From positions 25,339-89,338 of the forward strand of contig NZ_SNZV01000013.1 in the NCBI RefSeq assembly GCF_004364125.1: 64,000 nt of DNA, written 5' to 3'. Of this stretch, positions 52,954 through 61,793 are shown one piece after another. Each line of letters opens with the position of its first letter. Position 1 is the first letter of the stretch. Both the position numbers and the translations under genes were made by a program. The DNA is from Sphingobacterium paludis (GTDB taxonomy: Bacteria; Bacteroidota; Bacteroidia; Sphingobacteriales; Sphingobacteriaceae). The notes beneath the pieces were generated by a model. The model did not search any database. It was not told the origin of the DNA and saw only the letters and a program-made list of their open reading frames with translations.

Positions 52954-54630
52954 ATGAATAGACCATTTTTTTTGATTACCTTTTTCCTGATTGCGATAGT
53001 AGGCACGATGCAAGGACAAACCCATTTCTCCACGACCTTTCGTGGCGAAAAGCAGTTTCTTCAAATTCCGATAAAAAACGGTGCTGCCCAAAAGCAAGTT
53101 GACCTGTTGGTCAACAATAAAAAAGTACGCTGGTTCACTGCAGAGCTGGCTGCCGATAAAGCAGATTGGTTTGCTTATTTGGATATCAGCGATTGGAAGG
53201 GCGCTTCGCTTACGATCCAGGTGGATGGCTTACCGGAGCAGAGCCAGGCCTTCAAGCCCGTCGTACAAACGGATAGCGACAACAAGCAAGGAGAATACGA
53301 GGAGCCACGTCGAGGTCAAATTCATTTTTCGCCGAAACGAGGCTGGATGAACGATCCAAATGGTTTGGTGTATGACAACGGAGAATATCATTTGTTTTTT
53401 CAGCACAATCCATACGGCGTAAATTGGGGCAATATGCATTGGGGACATGCCGTCTCTAAAGATTTGGTGCATTGGAAGGAACTGGGGGAAGCACTTTATC
53501 CGGACGAGTTCGGAACGATGTTTAGCGGGGGAGCAGTTGTCGATACGAAGAATTCATCTGGCTTTGGATCAGCGCAAAAGCCGCCTTTGTTGCTTTTTTA
53601 TACGGCTGCGGAAAAGAGTTGGACACAGGGATTGGCCCACAGCCCGGATGGTCGAACCTTTCAAAAATTAGAAGCGCCGATCATAGCTAAGATCACCGAT
53701 GGCAATCGGGATCCGAAAGTGATTTGGCATGAACCCTCTAAACATTGGGTTTTGGTGGTGTACGTAACGGAAGAAGGGGAGCAGCACGCGATGCATTTTT
53801 TCACGTCTACCGATATGAAATCCTGGACTTTTGCCAGCAAAGTATTGGGTGGGCAGGGGAACGACCGTTACCTGTTTGAATGTCCGGAATTTTTCGAATT
53901 GCCGGTAGAAGGCGCCGCAGGCAAACGAAAATGGGTGCTTACTGGTGCCAATAGCCAGTATGCGATTGGCACCTTTGACGGGAAGACCTTTACCCCCGAA
54001 GAAGAGCGTATGTTTAGCCAGCAAGGGCGTGATTATTATGCGGCGCAAACCTTTAGCAACGAGCCTCAAGGGCGTCGCGTTGAGATTGGCTGGTGGCGCA
54101 CGCATACCAATCAAGATGGCAGCGCATTTAACCAGTCCATGAGTATACCGATGACGATAGCGTTGCGAAAAACAGCGCGCGGCATACGCATTATTCGCCA
54201 ACCCGTCAGTGAGTTATCGGCCTTGCGCACAAATACCCAAAAGTTGACGAGCAGTACAATCAACGCCTCCTCCGCGAATGTACTGGACTCCTTTCACGGC
54301 GAATTGGCGGAGATCAGACTGCGTATAAAGCCGAAAGACGCGCATAGCATACATATCAATGTACGTGGTCTGCATGTTATATACCAAGTGGCCGAGCAGG
54401 AACTCGTTGTAGACAATGTGCGTACACATGCCCCGCTGATCAACGGCGAACAGGAGCTCCGGATTTTCGTTGACCGTATTGGCGTGGAGATCTTCGCAAG
54501 CCAAGGGGAGGTTTTTATGCCCATTAACTATAATCTGGATCCGAAGAACACGCAATACAGCCTTAGTACATCGGGAGGATCGGCCACTTTGCTGACTGGC
54601 GAGCTGTACGAATTGAAAAGCATTTGGTAA
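52954..54630 (+). CDS. GH32 fructan hydrolase with N-terminal extension
   Basis: The 558-residue protein has a signal peptide (MNRPFFLITFFLIAIVGTMQG), an N-terminal beta-sandwich of about 90 residues (DUF4980-like: FRGEKQFLQIPIKNG; WFTAELAADKADWFAYLDIS) and a five-blade GH32 propeller. The three acids are in place: the nucleophile Asp134 in WMNDPNG, Asp253 in RDP and Glu309 in ECP. Such enzymes cut beta-fructosides (levan, inulin or sucrose) outside the cell. The sugar porter lies upstream, giving a simple fructan-utilisation operon without SusC/SusD genes. Confidence 0.93.
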   Translation: MNRPFFLITFFLIAIVGTMQGQTHFSTTFRGEKQFLQIPIKNGAAQKQVDLLVNNKKVRWFTAELAADKADWFAYLDISDWKGASLTIQVDGLPEQSQAFKPVVQTDSDNKQGEYEEPRRGQIHFSPKRGWMNDPNGLVYDNGEYHLFFQHNPYGVNWGNMHWGHAVSKDLVHWKELGEALYPDEFGTMFSGGAVVDTKNSSGFGSAQKPPLLLFYTAAEKSWTQGLAHSPDGRTFQKLEAPIIAKITDGNRDPKVIWHEPSKHWVLVVYVTEEGEQHAMHFFTSTDMKSWTFASKVLGGQGNDRYLFECPEFFELPVEGAAGKRKWVLTGANSQYAIGTFDGKTFTPEEERMFSQQGRDYYAAQTFSNEPQGRRVEIGWWRTHTNQDGSAFNQSMSIPMTIALRKTARGIRIIRQPVSELSALRTNTQKLTSSTINASSANVLDSFHGELAEIRLRIKPKDAHSIHINVRGLHVIYQVAEQELVVDNVRTHAPLINGEQELRIFVDRIGVEIFASQGEVFMPINYNLDPKNTQYSLSTSGGSATLLTGELYELKSIW

Positions 54631-54680
54631 AACATGTAGATCGGACGCAGCGCAAAAAGCTACACTTGTTATCGTGTCCT

Positions 54681-54718
54681 ATACATTGGAGCAGAGTAAC
54701 CGCAATGCTCCGATGTAT
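54681..54718 (+). terminator. Hairpin after the GH32 gene
   Basis: ATACATTGGAGCA pairs with TGCTCCGATGTAT over a 12-nt loop. A T run follows 12 bp later. The stretch 54631-54896 holds nothing else. Confidence 0.65.
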
Positions 54719-54896
54719 TCGTGGATTTTTTTGTCTAAATGTCCGGAAACAGGCCCATACTTAGTTTTCCAATAGCTTGTTTCTCTCCTTGATAAGCTCT
54801 AGCGCGCAACTTGGCCGCACAAGCCAAACCCTTTAAAAAATTATCTAGTTCAGAATGAACTTCTTGCTGCGACGCGCCATTATTTTGTTTAAAATA

Positions 54897-54928
54897 TTTG
54901 GAGGATATGGGTATTTGTTCTACTTTTG
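54897..54928 (+). promoter_or_regulatory. Promoter of tRNA-His
   Basis: TTTG (54897-54900), a 20-nt spacer and TACTTTTG (54921-54928), 15 bp before the tRNA. Confidence 0.82.
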
Positions 54929-54943
54929 TGTCATCAAAATCAC

Positions 54944-55018
54944 GGTAGGTATAGCTCAGTTGGTTAGAGCACTAGATTGTGGTTCTAGGGGTCGTGGGTT
55001 CGAGCCCCATTACTTACC
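54944..55018 (+). tRNA. tRNA-His (anticodon GTG)
   Basis: A 75-nt cloverleaf with the extra 5' G of tRNA-His, acceptor GTAGGTA/TACTTAC (one G-T pair), anticodon stem-loop CTAGATTGTGGTTCTAG (anticodon GTG) and T loop GTTCGAGCCC. The 3' CCA is not fully encoded. The A+T-rich island starts directly after it. Confidence 0.96.
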
Positions 55019-55021
55019 CAG

Positions 55022-55051
55022 AAAATAGAGGTCCAGAAGGCCTCTATTTTT
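55022..55051 (+). terminator. Terminator of tRNA-His
   Basis: AAAATAGAGG pairs with CCTCTATTTT over a 9-nt loop directly after the tRNA, with T-rich sequence following. Confidence 0.85.
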
Positions 55052-55461
55052 GTTTTATGGCCCTTACTATCAGTTTATTACAGTTTAAAATTGTTGTGAG
55101 TTGTGTGTAAAATATAATTTAATACTAATACTGTTTTTAGTTGAAAACGGTAAATTTAACCGCTTTTGGAGTTGTTTTGTCTCATTTCTTGTCTCACGTT
55201 TTGTGTTTTGCCTCCCTTCTGTTTATAGATGTAAATACGAATTTAAGAGATTAAGTGTAGATTTTTTATAAATCGGACAAGATATTTTCATGTTTAAACC
55301 TTGTAATTATTATGGCTTGATTAGGTATGTTGACCAGATGGATTTTTGATTCTACGGTAAAATTTGTCCAACAATTATTTTAAATGGCATATAATTTAGA
55401 ATAATCATATCTCTTATATTGAAACATAATGTTGATATTTACATATAGCAAAAGGTAAAGT
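55052..55461. other. A+T-rich left flank of the island
   Basis: No gene is seen. Two direct repeats TTGTCTCA (at about 55174-55194, 12-13 bp apart, TTGTCTCATTTCTTGTCTCA) lie 160 bp past the tRNA and could be recombinase arm sites. No integrase frame is intact. The rest is A+T-rich. Confidence 0.4.
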
Positions 55462-56622
55462 ATGGAAACACTAAAATATAATCTATCAATATTACAGGAC
55501 AAGGCAAAGGAAAGAACCGTAAAGACCCAAAGTATAGAGTATGATATTGAGACGCTAATAAAAAAACTTGATAGAAATATTATAAAGCTCGATCCCGAAT
55601 ACCAACGAAGACATCGTTGGGATAACAAAACATCTTCAAAGCTGATAGAAAGTTTGATTTTAAATATTCCCATCCCCACAGTATATATTTCTCAGGATAT
55701 AGACGTGGATAGTGAAACTGAGGATGATGAATTTCGATATTCTGTCATAGATGGACAGCAAAGGTTGACGGCAATCAAGAATTTTTTAAAAAATCTATAC
55801 CCATTGGAAGGACTAGAAACTCTTAGCGAGCTAAATGGATGCTTTTACAAAGATCTTCCGCCCTTTTTAACTAGGCGTTTAGAAGAACGCAGTATCAAAT
55901 GTTTGAGAATTGATTCCACTCTCGATGCTCAAGTAAAACTTGACATTTTCGAACGGCTCAACTCTGGTTCAGTGAAACTTGAGGCTCAAGAGTTGCGAAA
56001 TGCAGTTTATGGGGGGCGATTTAATAATTTACTTAAGGATTTGTCTAAGAATATTAACTTTAGAAAACTGCTTCAGATCAATAATGAGACACCGAAAGAT
56101 AATAATAAGGTAAAAAAAATGGAAGATGTGGAAATCACATTGCGTTTTTTTGCACTAACAAACAATAGATATGCTCAATTTAAAAAGTCTAAAGATAGAG
56201 GATTTAGTAATTTTCTCGACGATACAATGTCTGAGTTTAATAATCTAGATGTTCAGGCTTTAAATGCTTTAAAAGTAGATTTTGAAAACACAATGGAGTA
56301 TATCGTCCTTAATTATGGTGGTGAAATATTCTCTAAGTATAAAACTGAAGAAGATAACGAAGATGAATTCCATGGAGCTAAGTCAAAACTACTTCTGCAA
56401 TCCAAATTTAATATTGCTGTTTTTGACGCATTTGCCATAGGAATACATGACGCTCTACAAGAAGGCGTAGACATAAGAGATAAAAAAAGAGCTTTGTTAG
56501 ATTTATTTTTTGATAAAGAGTTCTATAATTCTGTTTCAGGCAGTTATTTAGATACGAATAAGTTAAAATATCGAATAGAGGCGACGAAAAAAGTATTAGG
56601 ATGCAGGGGAGTACTTTTGTAA
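55462..56622 (+). CDS. DUF262 domain-containing protein
   Basis: The 386-residue protein has the DUF262 core related to ParB/Srx nucleases and to the GmrS part of type IV restriction systems: DPEYQRRHRWDNKTSSKLIE, IPIPTVYIS and the DGQQRLTAIKNFL motif with Asp97. The C-terminal half is helical (RFFALTNNRYAQFKKSKDR; YGGEIFSKYKTEEDNEDEF). No DUF1524 nuclease domain is attached. The last 22 bp overlap the start of the HEPN gene, so the two are coupled. Nucleotide-sensing and defence roles are known for relatives; for this pair it is inference. Confidence 0.85.
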   Translation: METLKYNLSILQDKAKERTVKTQSIEYDIETLIKKLDRNIIKLDPEYQRRHRWDNKTSSKLIESLILNIPIPTVYISQDIDVDSETEDDEFRYSVIDGQQRLTAIKNFLKNLYPLEGLETLSELNGCFYKDLPPFLTRRLEERSIKCLRIDSTLDAQVKLDIFERLNSGSVKLEAQELRNAVYGGRFNNLLKDLSKNINFRKLLQINNETPKDNNKVKKMEDVEITLRFFALTNNRYAQFKKSKDRGFSNFLDDTMSEFNNLDVQALNALKVDFENTMEYIVLNYGGEIFSKYKTEEDNEDEFHGAKSKLLLQSKFNIAVFDAFAIGIHDALQEGVDIRDKKRALLDLFFDKEFYNSVSGSYLDTNKLKYRIEATKKVLGCRGVLL

Positions 56623-57416
56623 GCAATCGTCTGGAAATGATTGAGATCCGTTTTAACGAGATCGACACATTATTAGATCTAGCTCGTAGTTATCAGACGT
56701 CTCCTGAAGTATATATTACTTTATGCCGGTCGGCACATGTCTTACTTGTTAGTCACTTTGAAGGAATATATAAAGATATAGTGAAGGATATCGTAGATGA
56801 CCTAAATCATTTTACGGATTTTTTCAATGTAAAAGACCCCATTTTTAGAACACACGCTAAGTATTTTACACACGTTGATGAGCATGGAAGTAATGTGGAA
56901 TCCATTAAGAAAAAGCTATGGGAAGCTTTTAATGGATACAAAACCGCTTTAGTGTTAGAGCCTTTCCTAAGAACCAATAATAAGAATCCAACACCTAAAA
57001 TCTTGGAGGAAATATTAAAAAAATTTGGCGAACCGAATTTTTTTAAAGGACTATCAAGATCTAAACTCGAAGAAGTTTTTAAGAATGATCGTAAAGCCTC
57101 AAGGAAAGTGCTAGAAAGGTTAAAGCGTTACGCTTTTTCGAATGTAAAATGTTTTCCCTATGCCGTTGACAAAGGTTATTTCTATAATACAGTACACGAA
57201 GATCAGGTAAAGGATAAAAAAAGTTTATTTGAAGAATTTATCAATGAGTTTCTGAATGATAGGCATAAAATTGTTCATGGTCAAGTGCTAAATAACCCAA
57301 AGAATGATGTAGAAATAGCTGATTCTAAAATTAAAATCGAGGTTTTAACTTATGCATTTATTATTTGTTTATGCCATTGTGGGAATCCTATAATAGCACT
57401 CGAGGCAGGAATGTAA
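56601..57416 (+). CDS. HEPN-type RNase-like protein (MAE_28990/MAE_18760-like)
   Basis: The 271-residue, mostly helical protein has the catalytic motif of HEPN RNases, Rx4H: Arg221-H-K-I-V-His226 in NDRHKIVHGQVLNNP, with a Gly after the His. An N-terminal YITLCRSAHVLLVSHFEGIY segment and long charged helices fit the predicted MAE_28990/MAE_18760 HEPN families. The start overlaps the DUF262 gene by 22 bp. The most likely job is RNA cleavage that is released or restrained by the DUF262 partner, as in anti-phage or toxin-antitoxin systems. The target is unknown. Confidence 0.78.
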   Translation: MQGSTFVSNRLEMIEIRFNEIDTLLDLARSYQTSPEVYITLCRSAHVLLVSHFEGIYKDIVKDIVDDLNHFTDFFNVKDPIFRTHAKYFTHVDEHGSNVESIKKKLWEAFNGYKTALVLEPFLRTNNKNPTPKILEEILKKFGEPNFFKGLSRSKLEEVFKNDRKASRKVLERLKRYAFSNVKCFPYAVDKGYFYNTVHEDQVKDKKSLFEEFINEFLNDRHKIVHGQVLNNPKNDVEIADSKIKIEVLTYAFIICLCHCGNPIIALEAGM

Positions 57417-57742
57417 TTTAAAAAGCATCAATTTTTATCCCTTGAATCTGCTCGCCGACTGCGAGTTGAGCGAAGGTCGCTGAAAAGAAATGCGGAAGCA
57501 TGATTCAGCAATATGTACGAAGTATACGGAGACTGTTGGCGATATTTTGGATCAGCGTTGGGTCGAGCCTTGACTTATCTAAAATAATGACAACATCGTA
57601 GCCTGACCGATCTGCAGGCGAGCCAAATTCTAAGAGCGGTTGGATTTTGAACAAGCATTTTCGCTTGGTCAAAATACAGAGAAAGCTATTATGAAGTGAG
57701 GAGTTACCAAAGCTTTAAGTATGACAAACTAAGTAACAAGAT
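57417..57742. other. Gap with a possible gene remnant
   Basis: Richer in G+C than its neighbours. On the minus strand one frame reads FGSPADRSGYDVVIILDKSR and then LDPTLIQNIANSLRILRTYC before a stop: about 50 codons without a start, perhaps a broken gene. Its identity is unknown. Confidence 0.3.
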
Positions 57743-57777
57743 AAAGGGAATAGTTTTTGAAATACTATTTCCTTTTT
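57743..57777 (+). terminator. Hairpin before the NACHT gene
   Basis: AAAGGGAATAGT pairs with ACTATTTCCTTT over a TTTTGAAAT-type loop, ending in T. It falls within the TTG-started extension of the NACHT frame, which argues for the later ATG. Confidence 0.55.
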
Positions 57778-57849
57778 TATTTAGTTTGGCGTATCTTAAT
57801 AGCGGTAATTCCAAAACGGAATGCCTTATTACCAAACGCAATTATTAAT

Positions 57850-59778
57850 ATGGAAGAAAAAGTTCTTGAAACACTTGTTGTCGGTTTTACCAAGGTGCTT
57901 ATTGATGAAGCCAAAACGTTTTTAAAAGACATTACCGATATAGGCTATGATGAAATAATGCAATATATAGGTAAAGATTTAAAGGTTTATTTAACCAAGC
58001 ACAAAGATAAGTACTCCCATGTTAAAACACTTTTGCGCGGAAATACACCCGTATACCTTTATGATATATATTTTCCTTCTAAACTTTTAGACGGTTTAAA
58101 GATTGTCAACACAGAGAGCGGAGTTGATTTATTTAACAAATATAACTGTATTACAATAATCGGTGACGCTGGAAGTGGAAAAAGTACACTCGTAAAGCAC
58201 TTATTTCTGAATAGCATTTACGAAAAGAAATTCATCCCTATTTTAATTGAATTAAGGTATTTAAATGAAGGAACCATCTCTCTAGAAGACCATATAAAAT
58301 CAACTTGTAATATAAATAAGCTTAGTACTAATAATAGCATTCTTGAAAGGCTTTTAGATCAGGGTAAATTTGTATTCTTTTTTGATGGGTTTGATGAGCT
58401 TGAAGAACGGATTAAGCAGAAAATAATTAAAGAGATAAATAGCTTCGTAAGCAAGTATGTATGCAATAAATTTGTCATCACTACTAGACCTTTTTCAAAT
58501 ATTGAGAACTTGCCTTTGTTTACTAACTTACGTATGAAGGATTTAACTATAAAAGATGGAGAAATAATGGGTTTTGTGTTTAAACAGCTTTCACAGGAAA
58601 AGGAATTGGCTGAAAAAGCTTATAAGTCAATATCTCAAGGAGACACACGTCATATCGAAAGCTTTCTAAAAAACCCACTTTTGCTTTCCCTTTATTTGTT
58701 GACTTTTCAAAGTCACGCTTCGATACCAGATAAGAAATATATCTTTTACCGCAGAGTAGTTAATGCTCTTTTTTCCGAACATGACAGTAAGACAAAGTTA
58801 GGATTTACAAGAGAGAAAAGGTGTGGCTTAGACCAAGAAGGATTTGAAGAAATTTTAAAGTCCTTCAGCTTTTTATCATATTTTGAAGATCAATTTGCTT
58901 TCGATGTCGATTACGCAGTCAAAAAAATAAGTCTCATAAAGAATAAAAAAGATGTGAAATTTGACACTGGTTTATTTATGAAAGATCTGAAGTTAGCCAT
59001 ATCCCTGTGGACTGACGACGATGGACAACTGTCTTTTTCCCACAGATCGCTTCAAGAATACTTTTGTGCGTTATTTATAGCGGAATTAAAGGATGATGAA
59101 AACAAAAGAGTCTATAAAAAAATTAGACAGACATTTGCGATCAAGGGAGATGGTCATTCCAAGGAAGTCGAAAACTTATTAGACCTCTTAAAAGAAAAAG
59201 ATGAGTATAATTATAGTAAAAACTTCTATTTACCTCTCTTGAGAGACTTAAATATTGAAATGACTAAGCCCAGTTTTCAAACTGGAGGGGAGATTTTGCT
59301 TAACTTTTTTATAGAAGGTTTTAAACTGGAGCGGATATTGTATAGCAGAGGTAGTAGAGAGGAAACAACAACTAGATATTCGTTGCGTTTATTAAGAAGG
59401 GCATCAATTTATGAAACTATATATGTTCATATCAATTACACACGCGAATTAGATCGATATTTATACAAAGAGATTCGCACGAATAGTGCAATCAGCGATT
59501 TTATCCTACCAAATTTTAGTGACAATTTAACTATTAAAATGGATTCGGATGATGTGGATATTGCTGTTAAGAGTGATTTAATTGATCCTTCGATAAATTT
59601 GACCCAAATAACTTTTGATGATTTGAAGTTTGAAGAAGTTTACCAACTTTTCGATACAAAAATTTTGAATGATATTTATGCTAATTTAATGACCTATTTA
59701 AAGCTAGAGATCGACTCCTGTAGTAAGTTTATTAAGAAGGTTGAGGAGAACGAAAGAGATTTGGTTGACTTGATATAG
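57850..59778 (+). CDS. NACHT-domain NTPase, probable anti-phage protein
   Basis: The 642-residue protein (from the ATG at 57850) has an N-terminal helical part of about 100 residues (VLETLVVGFTKVLIDEAKTF), then a NACHT NTPase: Walker A GDAGSGKST at 105-113, Walker B FVFFFDGFDELEE at about 174-186, the sensor Arg in VITTRPF, and the winged-helix-end motif SHRSLQEYFCALF at about 395-407. The C-terminal 230 residues have no repeats (no LRR, WD40 or TPR). This is the compact bNACHT layout: STAND NTPases that sense infection and trigger defence. The frame extends upstream via TTG at 57757 and through a hairpin; I use the ATG. Confidence 0.85.
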   Translation: MEEKVLETLVVGFTKVLIDEAKTFLKDITDIGYDEIMQYIGKDLKVYLTKHKDKYSHVKTLLRGNTPVYLYDIYFPSKLLDGLKIVNTESGVDLFNKYNCITIIGDAGSGKSTLVKHLFLNSIYEKKFIPILIELRYLNEGTISLEDHIKSTCNINKLSTNNSILERLLDQGKFVFFFDGFDELEERIKQKIIKEINSFVSKYVCNKFVITTRPFSNIENLPLFTNLRMKDLTIKDGEIMGFVFKQLSQEKELAEKAYKSISQGDTRHIESFLKNPLLLSLYLLTFQSHASIPDKKYIFYRRVVNALFSEHDSKTKLGFTREKRCGLDQEGFEEILKSFSFLSYFEDQFAFDVDYAVKKISLIKNKKDVKFDTGLFMKDLKLAISLWTDDDGQLSFSHRSLQEYFCALFIAELKDDENKRVYKKIRQTFAIKGDGHSKEVENLLDLLKEKDEYNYSKNFYLPLLRDLNIEMTKPSFQTGGEILLNFFIEGFKLERILYSRGSREETTTRYSLRLLRRASIYETIYVHINYTRELDRYLYKEIRTNSAISDFILPNFSDNLTIKMDSDDVDIAVKSDLIDPSINLTQITFDDLKFEEVYQLFDTKILNDIYANLMTYLKLEIDSCSKFIKKVEENERDLVDLI

Positions 59779-59812
59779 AGACCCCTGCTGTTTGGGTGTC
59801 ATTGCTAAATTT

Positions 59813-59850
59813 AAGATAAAAAGCTTCATTCATCTGAAGCTTTTTATCTT
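59813..59850. terminator. Bidirectional terminator (perfect inverted repeat)
   Basis: AAGATAAAAAGCTTCA pairs perfectly with TGAAGCTTTTTATCTT over a 6-nt loop. It ends the NACHT transcript and the convergent lipoprotein transcript. Confidence 0.9.
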
Positions 59851-59857
59851 AATTGAA

Positions 59858-60598
59858 TCATTTACAGCTGCGATTGAATGACACGATATTTTTGTCAGAA
59901 TGGTATTTGTATTCCAACGATGATATTTTCCCTTGGCTATCCGTAGAATATGTAACCGGGGATCCATCGATAGATTTAACCTTGTTTTTACTAATTTTGC
60001 CAAAATATCCTTGTTCTTGAAGTGCCATTTCATCATATTCCAAAAATACGACAGTCATTCGTCTGCCTATCGCCGACAGATTAAAAAGAAAGTAGGGATC
60101 ATTGCTGTATTCGAATCTGCTTATGTAATCCGTCGCTTTGCCATTTTCATATGCCTGCTCTTTAACTAAATTACCGTTATTGTAAGTAAGACTATAATAG
60201 TTGTCACTTGTATTCCGAAGGTAAACTTTAGTTAGAAAACCGTCAGCATTATATTCAAATCTTCTACCGCGGTTCGACGATGTAATTTGATTTGAGCTAT
60301 TCAGGTTATATATTCGCTCATATTGTCCCCCGCTGGATCCAACTTCTAAATACGACCCTTTCACCACAATAGCGCCGTTGTTGTAGATCATCGTACCTTG
60401 CTCAGAATAGTTCTCAGTCTTTACGTCATAGGCGCTAATTTTTCCCTCAGCATCGTATGTGTAGCTAATAATCTCACCGTTTAAATTTATATTGCTTACT
60501 CGACACTCCTCTAATTTTTCAGTCGGATCGACATCATTGTCTGAACAGCTGATTAGCATTGAAGCAAATACGGCTAATGATAAAATTGTTTTTTTCAT
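59858..60598 (-). CDS. Lipoprotein with YD-like repeats, uncharacterised
   Basis: The 246-residue protein has a lipoprotein leader (MKKTILSLAVFASMLISCSD). The body carries strand pairs of the YD/RHS type: ISYTYDAEGKISAYDVKTEN, YNLNSSNQITSSNRGRRFEY, NADGFLTKVYLRNTSDNYYS, LTYNNGNLVKEQAYENGKAT. Such DUF4595-like lipoproteins are common in Bacteroidota; the function is unknown. It is convergent with the NACHT gene. The gap 60599-61116 holds no gene but a long hairpin. Confidence 0.78.
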   Translation of the reverse strand: MKKTILSLAVFASMLISCSDNDVDPTEKLEECRVSNINLNGEIISYTYDAEGKISAYDVKTENYSEQGTMIYNNGAIVVKGSYLEVGSSGGQYERIYNLNSSNQITSSNRGRRFEYNADGFLTKVYLRNTSDNYYSLTYNNGNLVKEQAYENGKATDYISRFEYSNDPYFLFNLSAIGRRMTVVFLEYDEMALQEQGYFGKISKNKVKSIDGSPVTYSTDSQGKISSLEYKYHSDKNIVSFNRSCK

Positions 60599-60801
60599 TT
60601 TTTGTATGTATTGGATTTCTTGCTCAAGGAAATTGATTTGGTTAATGATAAGCGGCGAGCTATCTATTGATAATCGCTTATTGTTTGTGAAAATAGGATT
60701 GTCAGGAACGTTTAAATTACGGGAATCCGTAAAGAAATGAAAATTATGTCATAGCAGCTGTTTAGACCGACTAGCGCCAAATTCGGTGGTTTATAATATA
60801 A

Positions 60802-60885
60802 GCGTGGAGCTATAACCTAGAGCTGCTGCCGAAAGAGGCACCTGAGATGGCCTTACACAAACAACAGATAGGTTACGCTCCACGC
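60802..60885. other. Long imperfect hairpin, possible structured RNA or mobile-element site
   Basis: GCGTGGAGCTATAACCT (60802-60818) pairs with AGGTTACGCTCCACGC (60870-60885), with a small mismatch in the middle. Inside is a second hairpin, TGCC-GAAAGA-GGCA. The 84-bp element has no coding frame and is richer in G+C than its surroundings. It could be an RNA with an end-pairing stem, or a recombination or transfer site of the island. Confidence 0.5.
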
Positions 60886-61116
60886 ATATACGCGTAGAAC
60901 GTTACCATTGCTGTCCTTGCTGTGTAATTTTTGAATTTCTCAGGTTCTCTTTACGCAAGAACTTTCAGCTAACGCTTAATGTCTTAATATGTCTAGACGC
61001 AAAGATATTTAATTCTTCGGTATTTAACCATCAATAATGTGAAATTTCAAACATCTAGCGGAAACCGTCAATAGTTTCAGAGCGAAGATGTTTGAAAATT
61101 TCATTTGTGATAATTG

Positions 61117-61311
61117 CTATTTCACAGTACTATTAATTACCACTGCAATAATGCCAACTGTAATCACGACAAGCATAATGATAAATACCAAAGCCAGTAT
61201 GGAGCTTATTATCTGTATGACGACTTCCATCACAATTAGGAAAGCTATCAATGATATGATCCACATAATTACTGATACGATAGTCGGTACAGATTTTTCG
61301 TTTGATTTCAT
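61117..61311 (-). CDS. Small membrane protein with RadC neighbour
   Basis: The 64-residue product (MKSNEKSVPTIVSVIMWIIS, then LIAFLIVMEVVIQIISSILA, LVFIIMLVVITVGIIAVVIN) is two long hydrophobic helices after a charged start. It starts 20 bp after the stop of the RadC gene, so the two are cotranscribed. The open frame begins one codon earlier; either Met may be used. No family recognised. Confidence 0.55.
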   Translation of the reverse strand: MKSNEKSVPTIVSVIMWIISLIAFLIVMEVVIQIISSILALVFIIMLVVITVGIIAVVINSTVK

Positions 61312-61331
61312 CAAGCCTATATTTTAAATGG

Positions 61332-61793
61332 TTACATGTCTCCGTTGTCTCTCATGCTGTAGTATGATTCAGCGGTGAGGATAATATGGTCACAGACCTC
61401 GATATCCAACAGCTTTCCAGCTTCAATCGCTTTTTTTGTTAGCGCAAGATCATGTCCGCTCGGTGATAATGTTCCAGACGGATGATTGTGTGCCATTATT
61501 ATTTTTGATGCGGATGCAGTGAGGGCAATTGAAAATATGACACGTAGATCAACCGTAACAGTGTCTTTGCCACCCATTGCGATGTCAACTATGCCAAGCA
61601 CATGATTAGCATTGTTTAGAAGGATTACTTTGAACTCTTCCAAGAACTGCATTAAACCTTCATCCCATTGCGTTTTTAATACAGAATAGGCATGTGTAGA
61701 TTCTTTGATAGTTGGTCGTTCTGAAGGCTTAAAAGTGGGCAAAAATTGTACTTTTATCTCCGATACGTTGGAGATTTTACTTTGTGTTTTCAT
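61332..61793 (-). CDS. RadC/JAB domain protein
   Basis: The 153-residue protein has the JAMM zinc motif: Glu52 or Glu53 in LEEFKVILLNNANHV, His102-Asn-His104-Pro-Ser-Gly and Asp115, with the usual ten residues between His104 and the Asp. This is the short RadC-like protein carried by many Bacteroidota mobile elements, not the chromosomal RadC with its N-terminal helix-hairpin-helix. The name 'DNA repair' is historical. It supports a mobile origin of this region. The gap 61794-62233 after it holds nothing that I recognise. Confidence 0.88.
   Translation of the reverse strand: MKTQSKISNVSEIKVQFLPTFKPSERPTIKESTHAYSVLKTQWDEGLMQFLEEFKVILLNNANHVLGIVDIAMGGKDTVTVDLRVIFSIALTASASKIIMAHNHPSGTLSPSGHDLALTKKAIEAGKLLDIEVCDHIILTAESYYSMRDNGDM

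Noticed and set aside
60802..60885. TPP riboswitch
   Set aside because: CTGAGATGG resembles the CUGAGA element, but the other conserved parts are missing and no thiamine gene follows.
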